Counted from the stretch's first letter, positions 1 through 7,453 are shown. The stretch: 22,147 bases of DNA from Candidatus Saccharimonadota bacterium (GCA_013816445.1 JACDEK010000006.1:1-22147); one strand, 5' to 3'. Translations and numbers: made by a program. Notes: generated by a model from the letters alone, not told the origin.

Positions 1-180
1 ATATAAGCCTGATAATTTCTCTATCTTAAGTCTTGCTTCATGTAAATCTGAGCCTTGGTTTGTAAGTATAAATTGGCCTTGAGTAGTAGTGATTGTAAAA
101 CTATTTGAATCTATTAAGTTACATTCAATAATCATGCCGACGTGCCAATGGTCAATTATTTGTTGGTAATTATCTAACAT
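1..180 (-). CDS. N-terminal part of unidentified protein, cut by window edge
   Basis: An open frame starts at an ATG (complement of 178-180) and runs 60 codons to the left edge without a stop. The peptide begins MLDNYQQIIDHWHVG and continues with alternating hydrophobic beta-type segments such as SFTITTTQGQFILTNQG. That pattern, roughly 'N-x-F-x-V-x-T-x-x-G-x-x-x-L', is similar to the first beta-hairpin of APH/choline-kinase-like phosphotransferases, but the similarity is weak and the catalytic part is off the window. No good Shine-Dalgarno precedes the ATG. An in-frame GTG four codons upstream is an alternative start. It is divergent from the ATP-grasp gene at 301. Confidence 0.6.
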   Translation of the reverse strand, partial: MLDNYQQIIDHWHVGMIIECNLIDSNSFTITTTQGQFILTNQGSDLHEARLKIEKLSGLY

Positions 181-275
181 GGTTTCAGACACGTTCTGGA
201 ACTCGTATCAATTTTCATATAGCATTAAATTGTCCTCATGCTTTACTCTCCCTTTATTTAGTGGTAGTTTTGGTG

Positions 276-281
276 TAGAAT
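276..281 (+). promoter_or_regulatory. Possible -10 box of the ATP-grasp gene
   Basis: TAGAAT lies 19 nt before the ATG at 301, with a poor -35 (TTTATT, 253-258) at 17-bp spacing. A good ribosome site, AAAGGA, follows. The remainder of 181-300 shows no other feature. Confidence 0.35.
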
Positions 282-300
282 TGCACCCTGAAAGGAAGAA

Positions 301-1389
301 ATGAAAACAACTGCCTCTGCCGTAAAAACACTCTGCGATATGCCCAAGAGTCACGTGCAAAAACTGATTCTCAAGCTACCGCAAAATACTCATTTGCAAC
401 AACTTGGCTTAGCACGTAGTGCAGCCGCGCGCCTTCAAGTATTGCGCACGTTACGAGACGTGCACCCAGATATTTTTTCTGAGGTACTGTGGCTAGCTGA
501 AGGTAAAAATTTGCCCGATCAAAAAGATATAGACTTGGTACCGCTGAAGTCAAATATTTTGTGCTTAGTTGAAGCCTGTAGAAAGCTTAAAGTAAAATAC
601 ACAATTGACTCACAACGTGGCATTGTTGCTGTATACGTTAAGCCCAAGCAACCCCCACTCTATTTTAAACGCTCGCGTGCACCATTTAATTCAGCTGTTG
701 TTTCTGAAATATGTAAAGACAAAGATGCGCTTAATTCAATTTTGCAAGACAGTGTACATACACCAAAAGGTGAATGCTATCTTGACCCAGATGTAGAAGA
801 ACGCTACCAACCATATCGTATGCATCTTAGTCTCAAAGCAATTGCAAAAGATGCTATGGCAAAGCTCGGCTTACCACTAATTGTAAAACCAAATGCCGGC
901 TCAGAGGGCCGAAACGTAGCAAAGTGTACAAACTCACGTGAGGTTATTACTGCTTTAGCTGAGATATATAACAAAGACTCTGCTGACTATGATAGCTTGG
1001 CTTTACTGCAAGAGTACGTAGAGATCGCACATGAGTACCGAGCAGTAGCCTTTATGGGTACAGTCTTGCTTGTCTATGAAAAAGACATCTCAAAGGCTCA
1101 GCATACTGACAACTTCAGTCCACTGCATTGGCAAGGTGCAGTTGCCAAGCACATTACTGATAAAAGTATACTAGCTAGCTTGCAAGAGTTTACGAGTAAT
1201 ATCTATAGCAAGCTTGCTATAGAGTACTGTGGCTATGATATCGCCATTGATAAGACAGGCAAAATGTGGCTCATAGAGGCCAATACTGTACCGATGTTTA
1301 CAATCTTTCTTGAGCACAACTCTGCCGATCTACTTATTGATATGTACGAAAAGATCTTGCACACACTTTTCACCCCTACTTCTAGGTAG
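301..1389 (+). CDS. ATP-grasp family ligase (RimK/D-Ala-D-Ala-ligase-like)
   Basis: A 362-residue protein. ATP-grasp enzymes make an acyl-phosphate and then an amide or peptide bond, usually joining an amino acid to a carboxylate. Visible marks are the ATP-binding segment IVKPNAGSEGRNV (about 194-206), the hinge-like LLQEYVE (235-241), and the metal-binding end GYDIAID...WLIEANTVP with D313, E326 and N328. Residues 1-175 are a poorly recognisable N-terminal pre-domain. The start is fixed by AAAGGA just upstream. It is the only clear plus-strand protein gene here and converges on an AstE/aspartoacylase-type hydrolase 6 bp away. ATP-grasp ligases of the RimK group are often found beside such hydrolases, so synthesis and hydrolysis of the same amide is a reasonable inference. 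The substrate is unknown. Confidence 0.85.
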   Translation: MKTTASAVKTLCDMPKSHVQKLILKLPQNTHLQQLGLARSAAARLQVLRTLRDVHPDIFSEVLWLAEGKNLPDQKDIDLVPLKSNILCLVEACRKLKVKYTIDSQRGIVAVYVKPKQPPLYFKRSRAPFNSAVVSEICKDKDALNSILQDSVHTPKGECYLDPDVEERYQPYRMHLSLKAIAKDAMAKLGLPLIVKPNAGSEGRNVAKCTNSREVITALAEIYNKDSADYDSLALLQEYVEIAHEYRAVAFMGTVLLVYEKDISKAQHTDNFSPLHWQGAVAKHITDKSILASLQEFTSNIYSKLAIEYCGYDIAIDKTGKMWLIEANTVPMFTIFLEHNSADLLIDMYEKILHTLFTPTSR

Positions 1390-1400
1390 GGGTTTTTATT
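1373..1400 (+). terminator. Rho-independent terminator of the ATP-grasp gene
   Basis: CCCCTAC (1373-1379) pairs with GTAGGGG (1386-1392) around a 6-nt loop and is followed by TTTTTATTTT. The stop codon TAG (1387-1389) lies inside the 3' arm, so coding sequence and terminator overlap. On the minus strand there is no U-run, so it probably works only for the plus strand. Confidence 0.85.
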
Positions 1401-2127
1401 TTAAATACAGATGATTAGATACTTTTTTCATTTCAAAGCCCTTAAACCCTTTTACAGCTCGGTGTCTTGGGAACAATACATAGGTATCGCGCTCGGCTAA
1501 GTGATAAAAATCTTTGGGTTTTTTAGGAATTTTTATACCTAATGGTAATATGCCAATACTTTTGTAAATAGTCTTGTACCTATGATGGTCATTTTTATTA
1601 TCAAGAAGACTAGTCACTATTACCTCTAGTTTTTTCAGTACGGCCTTTTGCTTCACATAATCACGATTGTATTCTAACGAAACAGCACTCTGGTACTGAC
1701 TAATAAGTGATCCAAAACCCTGTTTCATATATGCAACTTCTTTATACGGAACTACCTTCAAGATTTTTTTTGTATCAGTAGTAAGGTTAGTTACTATACT
1801 AATAGCTTTTAATCTTGTTTTGGTAGTATGGATATCAATAATAATACTGTGCGGGTCAATTACTTTTTTAATTTTCTCAGCCAAAACAGCTTCATGTAGC
1901 TTAGAATTTTTATGGCTAGTAAATGATCGGTTTAAATCAATGTCAACAAATCGACGGTTTATTTTCATCGCTTCTTCATTAGCAAGCAGGAGTGAAAGAC
2001 CAGGGAATTTTTCTAGCTTTAGCAAAAAATAATCAAAGACTTTTTTACCAAATTTTTCGTTGCCGTGAACACAGCAAACTAACGTAACTTTTACTTTAGA
2101 TATTGAATTGTTTTGAATAAATTTCAT
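1396..2127 (-). CDS. AstE/aspartoacylase-family zinc hydrolase (M14-like)
   Basis: A 243-residue protein of the succinylglutamate desuccinylase/aspartoacylase family, which are zinc carboxypeptidase-fold enzymes that remove an acyl group from an amino acid or cleave a C-terminal residue. The zinc motif HGNE gives H21 and E24. DIDLNR (63-68) matches the family's substrate-binding D-L-N-R, IIDIHTTKT supplies the third ligand H100, and E152 in SLEYNRDY is a candidate catalytic glutamate. It is shorter than AstE (about 320 residues), mostly at the C terminus. AAAGGA stands 5 nt before the ATG. The gene sits downstream of a complete T-box attenuator, so it is probably switched on when one particular tRNA is uncharged. 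The exact substrate cannot be read from the sequence. Confidence 0.8.
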   Translation of the reverse strand: MKFIQNNSISKVKVTLVCCVHGNEKFGKKVFDYFLLKLEKFPGLSLLLANEEAMKINRRFVDIDLNRSFTSHKNSKLHEAVLAEKIKKVIDPHSIIIDIHTTKTRLKAISIVTNLTTDTKKILKVVPYKEVAYMKQGFGSLISQYQSAVSLEYNRDYVKQKAVLKKLEVIVTSLLDNKNDHHRYKTIYKSIGILPLGIKIPKKPKDFYHLAERDTYVLFPRHRAVKGFKGFEMKKVSNHLYLK

Positions 2128-2145
2128 ATTGGTCCTTTTAGTTTA

Positions 2146-2173
2146 GGTACCGGGGGTTTTATCCCCCGGTACC
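2146..2173 (-). repeat. Perfect 11-bp GC-rich hairpin just before the hydrolase gene
   Basis: GGTACCGGGGG (2146-2156) pairs exactly with CCCCCGGTACC (2163-2173) around a 6-nt loop. On the transcribed minus strand it ends about 9 nt before the AAAGGA ribosome site and is not followed by a U-run, so it does not look like an intrinsic terminator. It could protect the 5' end of a processed mRNA or affect ribosome access. Confidence 0.75.
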
Positions 2174-2176
2174 TCA

Positions 2177-2242
2177 CTGATGTTTTGATGCCGGCCATCA
2201 GAAGCTTTGTTCGGCATCAGCCACTTACCTAGCCATAGCTAG
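2177..2242 (-). repeat. Overlapping inverted repeats with alternative pairings
   Basis: Three hairpins can be seen: GATGCCG (2187-2193) with CGGCATC (2212-2218), CTGATG (2177-2182) with CATCAG (2196-2201), and CTAGC (2229-2233) with GCTAG (2238-2242). The first two overlap and cannot both form, and GATGC can also pair with GCATC further upstream in the transcript. This belongs to the leader between the T-box terminator and the hydrolase gene. No known riboswitch class was recognised. Confidence 0.5.
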
Positions 2243-2246
2243 ATGC

Positions 2247-2261
2247 TTACCATTCACCCAT
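2247..2261 (-). other. Possible micro-ORF (M-G-E-W) with strong ribosome site
   Basis: Directly after the T-box terminator on the minus strand a perfect AGGAGG (complement of 2269-2274) stands 7 nt before ATG GGT GAA TGG TAA. The ribosome site is better than that of the downstream gene. It could be a leader peptide or a chance event. Confidence 0.35.
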
Positions 2262-2309
2262 GGGGCTACCTCCTAGCTGTTGAAGTGTTTGGTGCGAGAT
2301 TTTTCGAAA

Positions 2310-2361
2310 CAAAAATCCCGCCCCTGCAACATAATAATAATTATGCTACAAGGGCGGGATT
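2310..2361 (-). terminator. T-box intrinsic terminator
   Basis: On the minus strand ATCCCGCCC (complement of 2352-2360) pairs with GGGCGGGAT (complement of 2315-2323), extended through GTTGCAG, and then reads TTTTTG. The 5' arm is the same segment that pairs with the T-box sequence in the antiterminator, so the two structures compete. Confidence 0.9.
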
Positions 2362-2614
2362 CATATAACTGATCTCGCGGTACCACCTTGCTTGTCTTAA
2401 TTCGTAAATATTTTGTACGAAAAAAGACCACTTCGCTGACTCAGACTCACCTTACGGCAATCGACAACAGCTAGTCTATGATTACGGAGACTTCCGGGTT
2501 ATCACTTATGCAATAACCACCCTTTCGCGTTAACGAACAATTTAGCCCCAACCCTGCTGTCAGCAAATGCCCGCAGGAACTAAATATGGGTTTTGTAAAA
2601 ATAAAGGTTCTAGC
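2310..2614 (-). promoter_or_regulatory. T-box leader (tRNA-sensing transcription attenuator)
   Basis: The minus strand carries AAGGTGGTACCGCGAGAT (complement of 2372-2389), a near-consensus T-box. AAGG and CGAGAT can pair with the downstream ATCCCG...CCTT to form the antiterminator, leaving the TGGT bulge that binds the acceptor end of an uncharged tRNA. The fourth bulge base T predicts an A73 discriminator, which fits Val, Ile, Pro, Leu and others but not His, Gly or a G73 Trp tRNA. A Stem III-like hairpin (GTCTT...AAGAC, complement of about 2393-2430) precedes it. A possible outer Stem I helix is GCTAG (2610-2614) with CTAGC (2470-2474). The specifier codon could not be assigned. The leader is about 305 nt and leads into the zinc-hydrolase gene. 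Confidence 0.88.
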
Positions 2615-2618
2615 AAGT

Positions 2619-2647
2619 ATATTACACCCTATGTATTTATCTGTCAA
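2619..2647 (-). promoter_or_regulatory. Consensus sigma-70 promoter of the T-box transcript
   Basis: TTGACA (complement of 2642-2647), 17 bp, TAATAT (complement of 2619-2624). The -35 box overlaps the last codons of the RNHCP gene. The predicted start is near 2611-2614, exactly where the leader structure begins. Confidence 0.85.
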
Positions 2648-2945
2648 CATTATTTGATGAAATTTTTACTACTTGATTAAAATCATCTTCTGGTGATATT
2701 TTGTTTGGCTTAGTATGACCACATTTTTTACATTGATGAGTAATTGTATACGTATCACCTTTTACTTGTATTTCTTTGGGTATCATCAATCCACAACATT
2801 CTGAGGCTCTATCACCCGGGTTATTGTCTACATGTTTTGAAAACAAGCATTGCGGACAGTGATTGGTATAGCCATTACCCGTAACAGTTTCGCCACAGTT
2901 ATCACAGGTAAAATCTTCAATTTTTCTAGTAAAATTTTTACTCAT
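2637..2945 (-). CDS. RNHCP-domain zinc protein
   Basis: A 102-residue soluble protein with four cysteine pairs: C14-x2-C17, C30-x2-C33 (in TNHCPQC, the N-H-C-P signature that names the RNHCP family), C50-C51 in SECCGLM, and C72-x2-C75 in HQCKKCGH. These probably bind two zinc ions. The molecular role of the family is not established; binding to nucleic acid or the ribosome is a guess. The start codon overlaps the stop of the upstream ABC-F gene (ATGA), so the two are co-transcribed and translationally coupled. No terminator follows, and the next transcript's promoter is already inside its 3' end. Confidence 0.85.
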   Translation of the reverse strand: MSKNFTRKIEDFTCDNCGETVTGNGYTNHCPQCLFSKHVDNNPGDRASECCGLMIPKEIQVKGDTYTITHQCKKCGHTKPNKISPEDDFNQVVKISSNNVDR

Positions 2946-4432
2946 ATATTTTCTGTTATAACCAATTTCTTATCTACAATACTCCACATACTAGTAGCTT
3001 GCAGGCTATTAATCAACTCTTGATCGTGAGTGACTACTATAAATGCACCTCTATATTCTTGCAGCAGCTTTTGTACAACTCCTATTGAACTGACATCTAA
3101 GTGATTAGTCGGTTCATCGAGAAGAAGTAGATCAGGATTTTGCAAAATTGTAATACACAGCTCAAGCTTAGTGATCTCTCCGGCACTTAGACCTTTGATT
3201 GGCTGAGATATCTGATCTTGCATAAATACTAATCGATCAAGATATCCTCGCGATTCACCTTCATTCAAAGAAGTTTGTGCTCTAAAATATTCAAGCAAGC
3301 CTTGGGTGCTTGGCAGTTCAAAATGTTCCTGAGATAAATATGAAACAGTACTTAAGTTTTCTAGATGGCCATCAGAGAGTTTGATATCATTTCGTAATAG
3401 TCTTAATAAGCTTGTTTTACCACTGCCATTTGGCCCAACACAAATAATTCTATCTCGACTATATATAGCGAAGTCAGCTTTATATATCACTTCTTTATTT
3501 GAAAACAGTATATCAACACCTACTGCCTTAACAATTAAGCGCTTTTTTGGTATAACAGAATTGTTTAATAGAATTGTTTTAACTGCTAGCTGCGGTTTTT
3601 CTATCCAGTCTGTTGAAATCATCTGTTTTTCAAGACGATTCTCTCTGGACTTGGCTTTCTTTGCAACTTTCTTAGCAAGACGTCGTGTAGTGTCGAGTTT
3701 TGTATTGAGCTCAGTACCAATCGCTTGTTGTTTGACACTTTCGATATCTCTCTGAATTCTGGCCTTATACAACTCCTGGTCTTTATACTTTGCCATTTGA
3801 TTAGATAGCTGGCTTGTTTTCATAGCTTTGTAGTCTGAGTAGTTGCCGCCAAATTCATTGGTCTGATGATTTACTGAGTCAATCTCCACCACTGAATCTA
3901 CAATTTCATCTAAAAATTTTCGATCATGGCTTACTACCAAAACAGCACCTAAATATTCTTTAAGATAGCTTATAAGCCAGGTGATTCCATCCTTGTCGAG
4001 ATGATTAGTTGGCTCATCTAGAATTAGAAAGTTAGGGTTGTTAATAGTAGCGACTGCAATCATTATTTTGCTCAACTCACCACCAGAAAATTGAGAGAAC
4101 TTTTTTGAATACTCTAAATCTATTAATCCTAGCCTACTAGCTTGTTTTGCAAACTGATAGTTCTCAACCATATTTTTTTGTAAAAACTGACTCAGTGTTA
4201 ATGCTGTTTTGGCTGGTACTTGTGCAACATAGCCAAATACAATATGAGTATTACAAGTTACCTGGCCAGATTCTGGCTCAAGTTCTTTTAAGATGATTTT
4301 AATGAGAGAGCTTTTACCTGAGCCATTTGGCCCAACTAAAGCAGTTTTTTGACGATTGTTGATTGAAAATGTAGCGTTTTCAAATAGAGTTTTACCAGGG
4401 AAAGAATACGAAAGGTTAGTAACTTTTAACAT
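2942..4432 (-). CDS. ABC-F family ATPase (ribosome-associated)
   Basis: A 496-residue protein with two ABC ATPase domains and no membrane segment, the ABC-F plan. Domain 1 has Walker A GPNGSGKS (34-41), signature FSGGE (115-119) and Walker B LILDEPTNHLD (136-146). Domain 2 has GPNGSGKT (333-340), LSAGE (415-419) and LLLLDEPTNHLD (435-446). The lysine- and arginine-rich linker (about 205-290) corresponds to the part that reaches into the ribosomal E site and P-site tRNA. ABC-F proteins either rescue or assist translating ribosomes or displace antibiotics. The short total length and degenerate first signature resemble the antibiotic-resistance branch, but this cannot be decided here. AGGAGG precedes the ATG, and the gene has its own promoter. 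Confidence 0.92.
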   Translation of the reverse strand: MLKVTNLSYSFPGKTLFENATFSINNRQKTALVGPNGSGKSSLIKIILKELEPESGQVTCNTHIVFGYVAQVPAKTALTLSQFLQKNMVENYQFAKQASRLGLIDLEYSKKFSQFSGGELSKIMIAVATINNPNFLILDEPTNHLDKDGITWLISYLKEYLGAVLVVSHDRKFLDEIVDSVVEIDSVNHQTNEFGGNYSDYKAMKTSQLSNQMAKYKDQELYKARIQRDIESVKQQAIGTELNTKLDTTRRLAKKVAKKAKSRENRLEKQMISTDWIEKPQLAVKTILLNNSVIPKKRLIVKAVGVDILFSNKEVIYKADFAIYSRDRIICVGPNGSGKTSLLRLLRNDIKLSDGHLENLSTVSYLSQEHFELPSTQGLLEYFRAQTSLNEGESRGYLDRLVFMQDQISQPIKGLSAGEITKLELCITILQNPDLLLLDEPTNHLDVSSIGVVQKLLQEYRGAFIVVTHDQELINSLQATSMWSIVDKKLVITENI

Positions 4433-4442
4433 AGAACCTCCT

Positions 4443-4456
4443 CGCTCAAAAGCGAA
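4443..4456 (-). repeat. Small hairpin next to the ABC-F ribosome site
   Basis: TCGCT and AGCGA pair around a 4-nt loop, ending within the sequence that leads into the AGGAGG of the ABC-F gene. Some ABC-F resistance genes are controlled by leader structures. This one is short and no convincing leader peptide was found in the leader of about 90 nt. Confidence 0.4.
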
Positions 4457-4526
4457 TTACTTAGTAGGTTTTGCAGTAAAAGTTATTTTCTCACTTTCTT
4501 AATTTTTCCTTTGTTTAATACTGCTT

Positions 4527-4554
4527 ATTCTACACTATATAAGTTTACTGTCAA
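4527..4554 (-). promoter_or_regulatory. Promoter of the ABC-F/RNHCP operon
   Basis: TTGACA (complement of 4549-4554), 16 bp, TAGAAT (complement of 4527-4532). The -35 box lies 1-2 nt after the proS stop codon. It leaves a leader of roughly 90 nt before the ABC-F ATG. Confidence 0.75.
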
Positions 4555-4555
4555 G

Positions 4556-5971
4556 TTAGTATGCCTTGGCAAGCAAAGTCTTGGCGTCTTTTTCAAAAGG
4601 ATAACATCTTACTGTAATGCCATGATCTTTTTTGAGTGAGGTTTCGAGTTCAGCGGTCACTTCAAAACTGGCAAGTGCAAATTTACTATTTTTTATTGCA
4701 GCAATAGCTTCTTCTGGCGAACTACAATCAACAGTATTTTCACTTAAACGAGTCTGACTTTGAGCATAGAGCCGTTGTTGCATTGCCGCAAGCTCTGGTG
4801 AGATAAACTTTGCTACATCATTAATTACAACTGTCTTTTTCTCACCTGTATCACGCAATACCATCACAACTTGATTATTTTCCAGATCACGTGGGCCTAT
4901 TTCAATTCTAATTGGTATACCGCGTTTTTCGTGAGCAAAGAACTTTTCACCTGGGCTAATGTCTCGGTCATCTACCAATACGGTTTCAGCAATTGTATTT
5001 GCTATTTTTTGTGCAGCTGTCTTAACTTCAGCATTGTCACCACCAACCGTGGTAATAACAACTTTGAGAGGAGCCAGTAGGGGTGGTAGCACCAAACCTT
5101 TGTCATCGCTGTGACTCATAATTAACCCACCAATACTACGAGTACTCATACCCCAGCTGGTTTGCCATACTGGTTGTGTACTGCCATCTTCTGCAGAAAA
5201 ATTAACATCAAAGGCCTTAGCAAAAGTATCGCCTAGATTGTGAGAGGTAGCGAACTGCAAGGCTTTGCCATCTTGCATCATTGGCTCAAGAGTATACGTT
5301 TTGGCAGCACCGGCAAAGCGTTCTCGCTCACTTTTTTCGCCAGCCGTTACAGCAATAGCCATAACATTTTCAGCAACATTTTGATACATTGTAAGCATTG
5401 CTCGGGCAAATGTATCGGCTTCAAGCTCTGTAGAATGAGCCGTGTGGCCTTCTTGCCACAAGAACTCTGTGGTACGCAAAAACATACGCGGACGAAGCTC
5501 CCAGCGTACAACATTTGCCCATTGATTAATCATTAATGGCAAATCACGATAGCTTTGTATCCAGTGTGAAAAACTATCATATATTATCGTCTCTGAGGTT
5601 GGACGAACAATGAGTTTTTCTTCTAATTCTTTGCCACCAGCATGAGTAACTACGGCAACTTCAGGAGCAAAGCCTTCAATATGATTGGCTTCTTTGTGTA
5701 ATAAGCTCTCTGGTATGAACATTGGAAAATACATATTAGGTACACCAGCTGCACGAATGCGCTCATCTAGCTCAGACTTAATAGCCTCCCAAATAGCATA
5801 GCCGTAAGGTTTGATAATCATACTCCCTTTGCTCGGGCCGTTTTCTGCTAAGTCTGCAGCTACAATAACATCTTGATACCACTGCGGAAAATCATCTTCT
5901 CGAGTCGCAATGTCTTTCTTACTATTGCCGCTCGTATTGCGCAGTAGGTATTCAAATTCTGATTTTTTCAT
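4556..5971 (-). CDS. proS: Prolyl-tRNA synthetase, archaeal/eukaryotic type
   Basis: Charges tRNA-Pro with proline. The 471-residue protein is of the ProS type found in archaea and eukaryotes, not the E. coli type: it opens with FPQWYQDVIVAADLAENGP and KPYGYAIWE, lacks the editing insertion between motifs 2 and 3, and ends with a C-terminal extension finishing in tyrosine. The class II core shows RPTSETIIYD, motif 2 RWELRPRMFLRTTEFLWQEGH, and a motif 3 region around GGLIMSHSDDKGLVLPP. The anticodon-binding domain is at about 305-400. No Shine-Dalgarno at normal distance; instead TGC-TACAAT ends 6 nt before the ATG, pointing to a leaderless message. A tRNA-Pro gene is elsewhere in this window. 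Confidence 0.95.
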   Translation of the reverse strand: MKKSEFEYLLRNTSGNSKKDIATREDDFPQWYQDVIVAADLAENGPSKGSMIIKPYGYAIWEAIKSELDERIRAAGVPNMYFPMFIPESLLHKEANHIEGFAPEVAVVTHAGGKELEEKLIVRPTSETIIYDSFSHWIQSYRDLPLMINQWANVVRWELRPRMFLRTTEFLWQEGHTAHSTELEADTFARAMLTMYQNVAENVMAIAVTAGEKSERERFAGAAKTYTLEPMMQDGKALQFATSHNLGDTFAKAFDVNFSAEDGSTQPVWQTSWGMSTRSIGGLIMSHSDDKGLVLPPLLAPLKVVITTVGGDNAEVKTAAQKIANTIAETVLVDDRDISPGEKFFAHEKRGIPIRIEIGPRDLENNQVVMVLRDTGEKKTVVINDVAKFISPELAAMQQRLYAQSQTRLSENTVDCSSPEEAIAAIKNSKFALASFEVTAELETSLKKDHGITVRCYPFEKDAKTLLAKAY

Positions 5972-5977
5972 AACCTT

Positions 5978-5986
5978 ATTGTAGCA
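5978..5986 (-). promoter_or_regulatory. Extended -10 promoter of proS, 6 nt from ATG
   Basis: TGC followed by TACAAT (complement of 5978-5983) leaves only AAGGTT before the ATG. No good -35 was found (CTAACT at 17 bp is weak). The spacing places transcription start at or next to the start codon. Confidence 0.55.
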
Positions 5987-6031
5987 GATTTTTCAGATAG
6001 AGTTAGGCTAAATATCATATATTGTTTTGAT

Positions 6032-6054
6032 AAAAAACCAGTACAGTCAGTACT
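6032..6054 (-). terminator. Weak possible terminator after the M16 peptidase gene
   Basis: AGTAC (6040-6044) and GTACT (6050-6054) form a 5-bp stem, followed on the minus strand by GG and then six T. The stem is short. Confidence 0.4.
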
Positions 6055-6068
6055 TTGCTAACTTTTTA

Positions 6069-7358
6069 TTAGCCAAAATACTTTTCAGCTATCTTCTCGT
6101 AGTCACTCTTTTGTGCTGAAGTTTTATTGCCAACTAAAGATATTAACCACTGGCCGTCTTTGATATATGTACCATACAGTGTCTTAATGTCATTAATAGT
6201 CACCGAGCGTAAGTCTTTGACAAACTCATTTGGGTCAAACATGTCTTCGTCTCGAGAAAAGTCTGGCCCATACCAGTAAGCCAAGTCTCCTGGGGTTTCA
6301 AAGGCCAGCTCAACACGACCAGCTGAAAAACCAATTCCTCGCTCAAGATCATTTTGGGTAATGTTTCCATTCAATACGTCTTTTATTTGGCTTAGGCACA
6401 GATCAAATAACGGCAAAGCTTTTTCTGGCTCGGTGGCATCATACACTTCGTAATAACTGTAGTCTTTATTTATTCCTCGGCCAGTACCCACGCCATAACT
6501 CAAGCCTTTGTCACGCGCTAAAGTAAATAATCGTGAGCTAGAGCCTCCATTCAGTATTACATTAAAAATTCGAGTAACTGCGACTGCTCTTTTTTCATAT
6601 ACATTACTGATGAGGCTAAAATTAAATGTGTCTTGGGTGACTAATTTTGTCTTCTGTGAGACTACCACTTTTTTATAACCTTTTGGTTTATTATATGTAA
6701 TGCTTTTTTTGTTACCAGTTCTGTACGATTTCAAAAAAGTATTGAGTTGACTTTCAAGTAGCTGAAGTCTGTCATCACCAAAATCAGCAGCCACAACAAA
6801 ACACAAATTTTCTTTTACGTGCGTTTGATTAAAGTAGCTTTCAATGTCATCTCTAGTAATTACATTAAGAGTTTTAATACGATCTTGAAAATCAATAAGC
6901 GTTGGTTTGAGGATTTGCGTGGTCTTATACCCACAGCGATTACCATCATCTTCTAGCTTACGAGACAATTCTGAGGTCACAACTTGTTTTTGTGCTGTAA
7001 TAGCCTCATCACTAAAAAGTGGCTCATCAATTTGAGAACATGCTAGCTTAGTAATATTTTGTAAATCATGTATTGAAGCTTCAAAATCATAGTGAATCAT
7101 ATACTCAGACGTATGGGCATTCATGTATGCACCATTTTTTTCTACATCAAATGAAAACTCTTGACTTGAAGGGTACTGCTTGTTCCCCTGAAAGGCCAAG
7201 TGCTCGAGCAGGTGAGGTAGCTCAAACTGTTTTGCATTAATGTAGTCCCAGCCTGCTCGCACTAGGGTATTAAATTGCATAGAACGAGCCCCAGGAGTAT
7301 TAATTGCCAATAGTTGGGCACCGCCATCCAAACTTATAGTATGTAAAGTATGTTTCAT
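6069..7358 (-). CDS. M16-family zinc metallopeptidase
   Basis: A 429-residue peptidase of the insulinase/mitochondrial-processing-peptidase family. The inverted zinc motif HxxEH is H49-L-L-E52-H53 in LPHLLEHLAFQG, with the downstream conserved glutamate E130 in QVVTSEL as likely third ligand. The rest has the usual two-lobed layout: a catalytic N-terminal half and an inactive C-terminal half containing GGSSSRLFTLARDKGLSYGVG. No signal peptide, so it probably degrades peptides in the cytoplasm, which suits an organism living on imported peptides. The message has a good promoter and an AAAGGG ribosome site. Confidence 0.92.
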   Translation of the reverse strand: MKHTLHTISLDGGAQLLAINTPGARSMQFNTLVRAGWDYINAKQFELPHLLEHLAFQGNKQYPSSQEFSFDVEKNGAYMNAHTSEYMIHYDFEASIHDLQNITKLACSQIDEPLFSDEAITAQKQVVTSELSRKLEDDGNRCGYKTTQILKPTLIDFQDRIKTLNVITRDDIESYFNQTHVKENLCFVVAADFGDDRLQLLESQLNTFLKSYRTGNKKSITYNKPKGYKKVVVSQKTKLVTQDTFNFSLISNVYEKRAVAVTRIFNVILNGGSSSRLFTLARDKGLSYGVGTGRGINKDYSYYEVYDATEPEKALPLFDLCLSQIKDVLNGNITQNDLERGIGFSAGRVELAFETPGDLAYWYGPDFSRDEDMFDPNEFVKDLRSVTINDIKTLYGTYIKDGQWLISLVGNKTSAQKSDYEKIAEKYFG

Positions 7359-7373
7359 TTTTACCCTTTCTTT

Positions 7374-7403
7374 ATAGTATGTATTGTGGGCTTAGTTTGA
7401 CAA
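7374..7403 (-). promoter_or_regulatory. Promoter of the M16 peptidase gene
   Basis: TTGTCA (complement of 7398-7403), 18 bp, TACTAT (complement of 7374-7379), followed by AAAGGG and the ATG. This gives a short leader of around 10 nt that still holds the ribosome site. Confidence 0.6.
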
Positions 7404-7453
7404 AAGAACAAGACTATTTTTTAGCACTAAAATATGCTATAATGATAATAAAT

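Noticed and set aside
2143..2217. 24-codon minus-strand frame (MPNKASDGRHQ...) ahead of the hydrolase gene
   Set aside because: No ribosome site, and most of it consists of the inverted repeats, so structure explains the sequence better than coding. Mentioned in the leader finding only.
2180..2290. Resemblance of the post-T-box leader to a c-di-GMP (GEMM) riboswitch
   Set aside because: Only short strings such as GGTAGC and CAAAGC are alike, in the wrong order and without the tetraloop-receptor layout.
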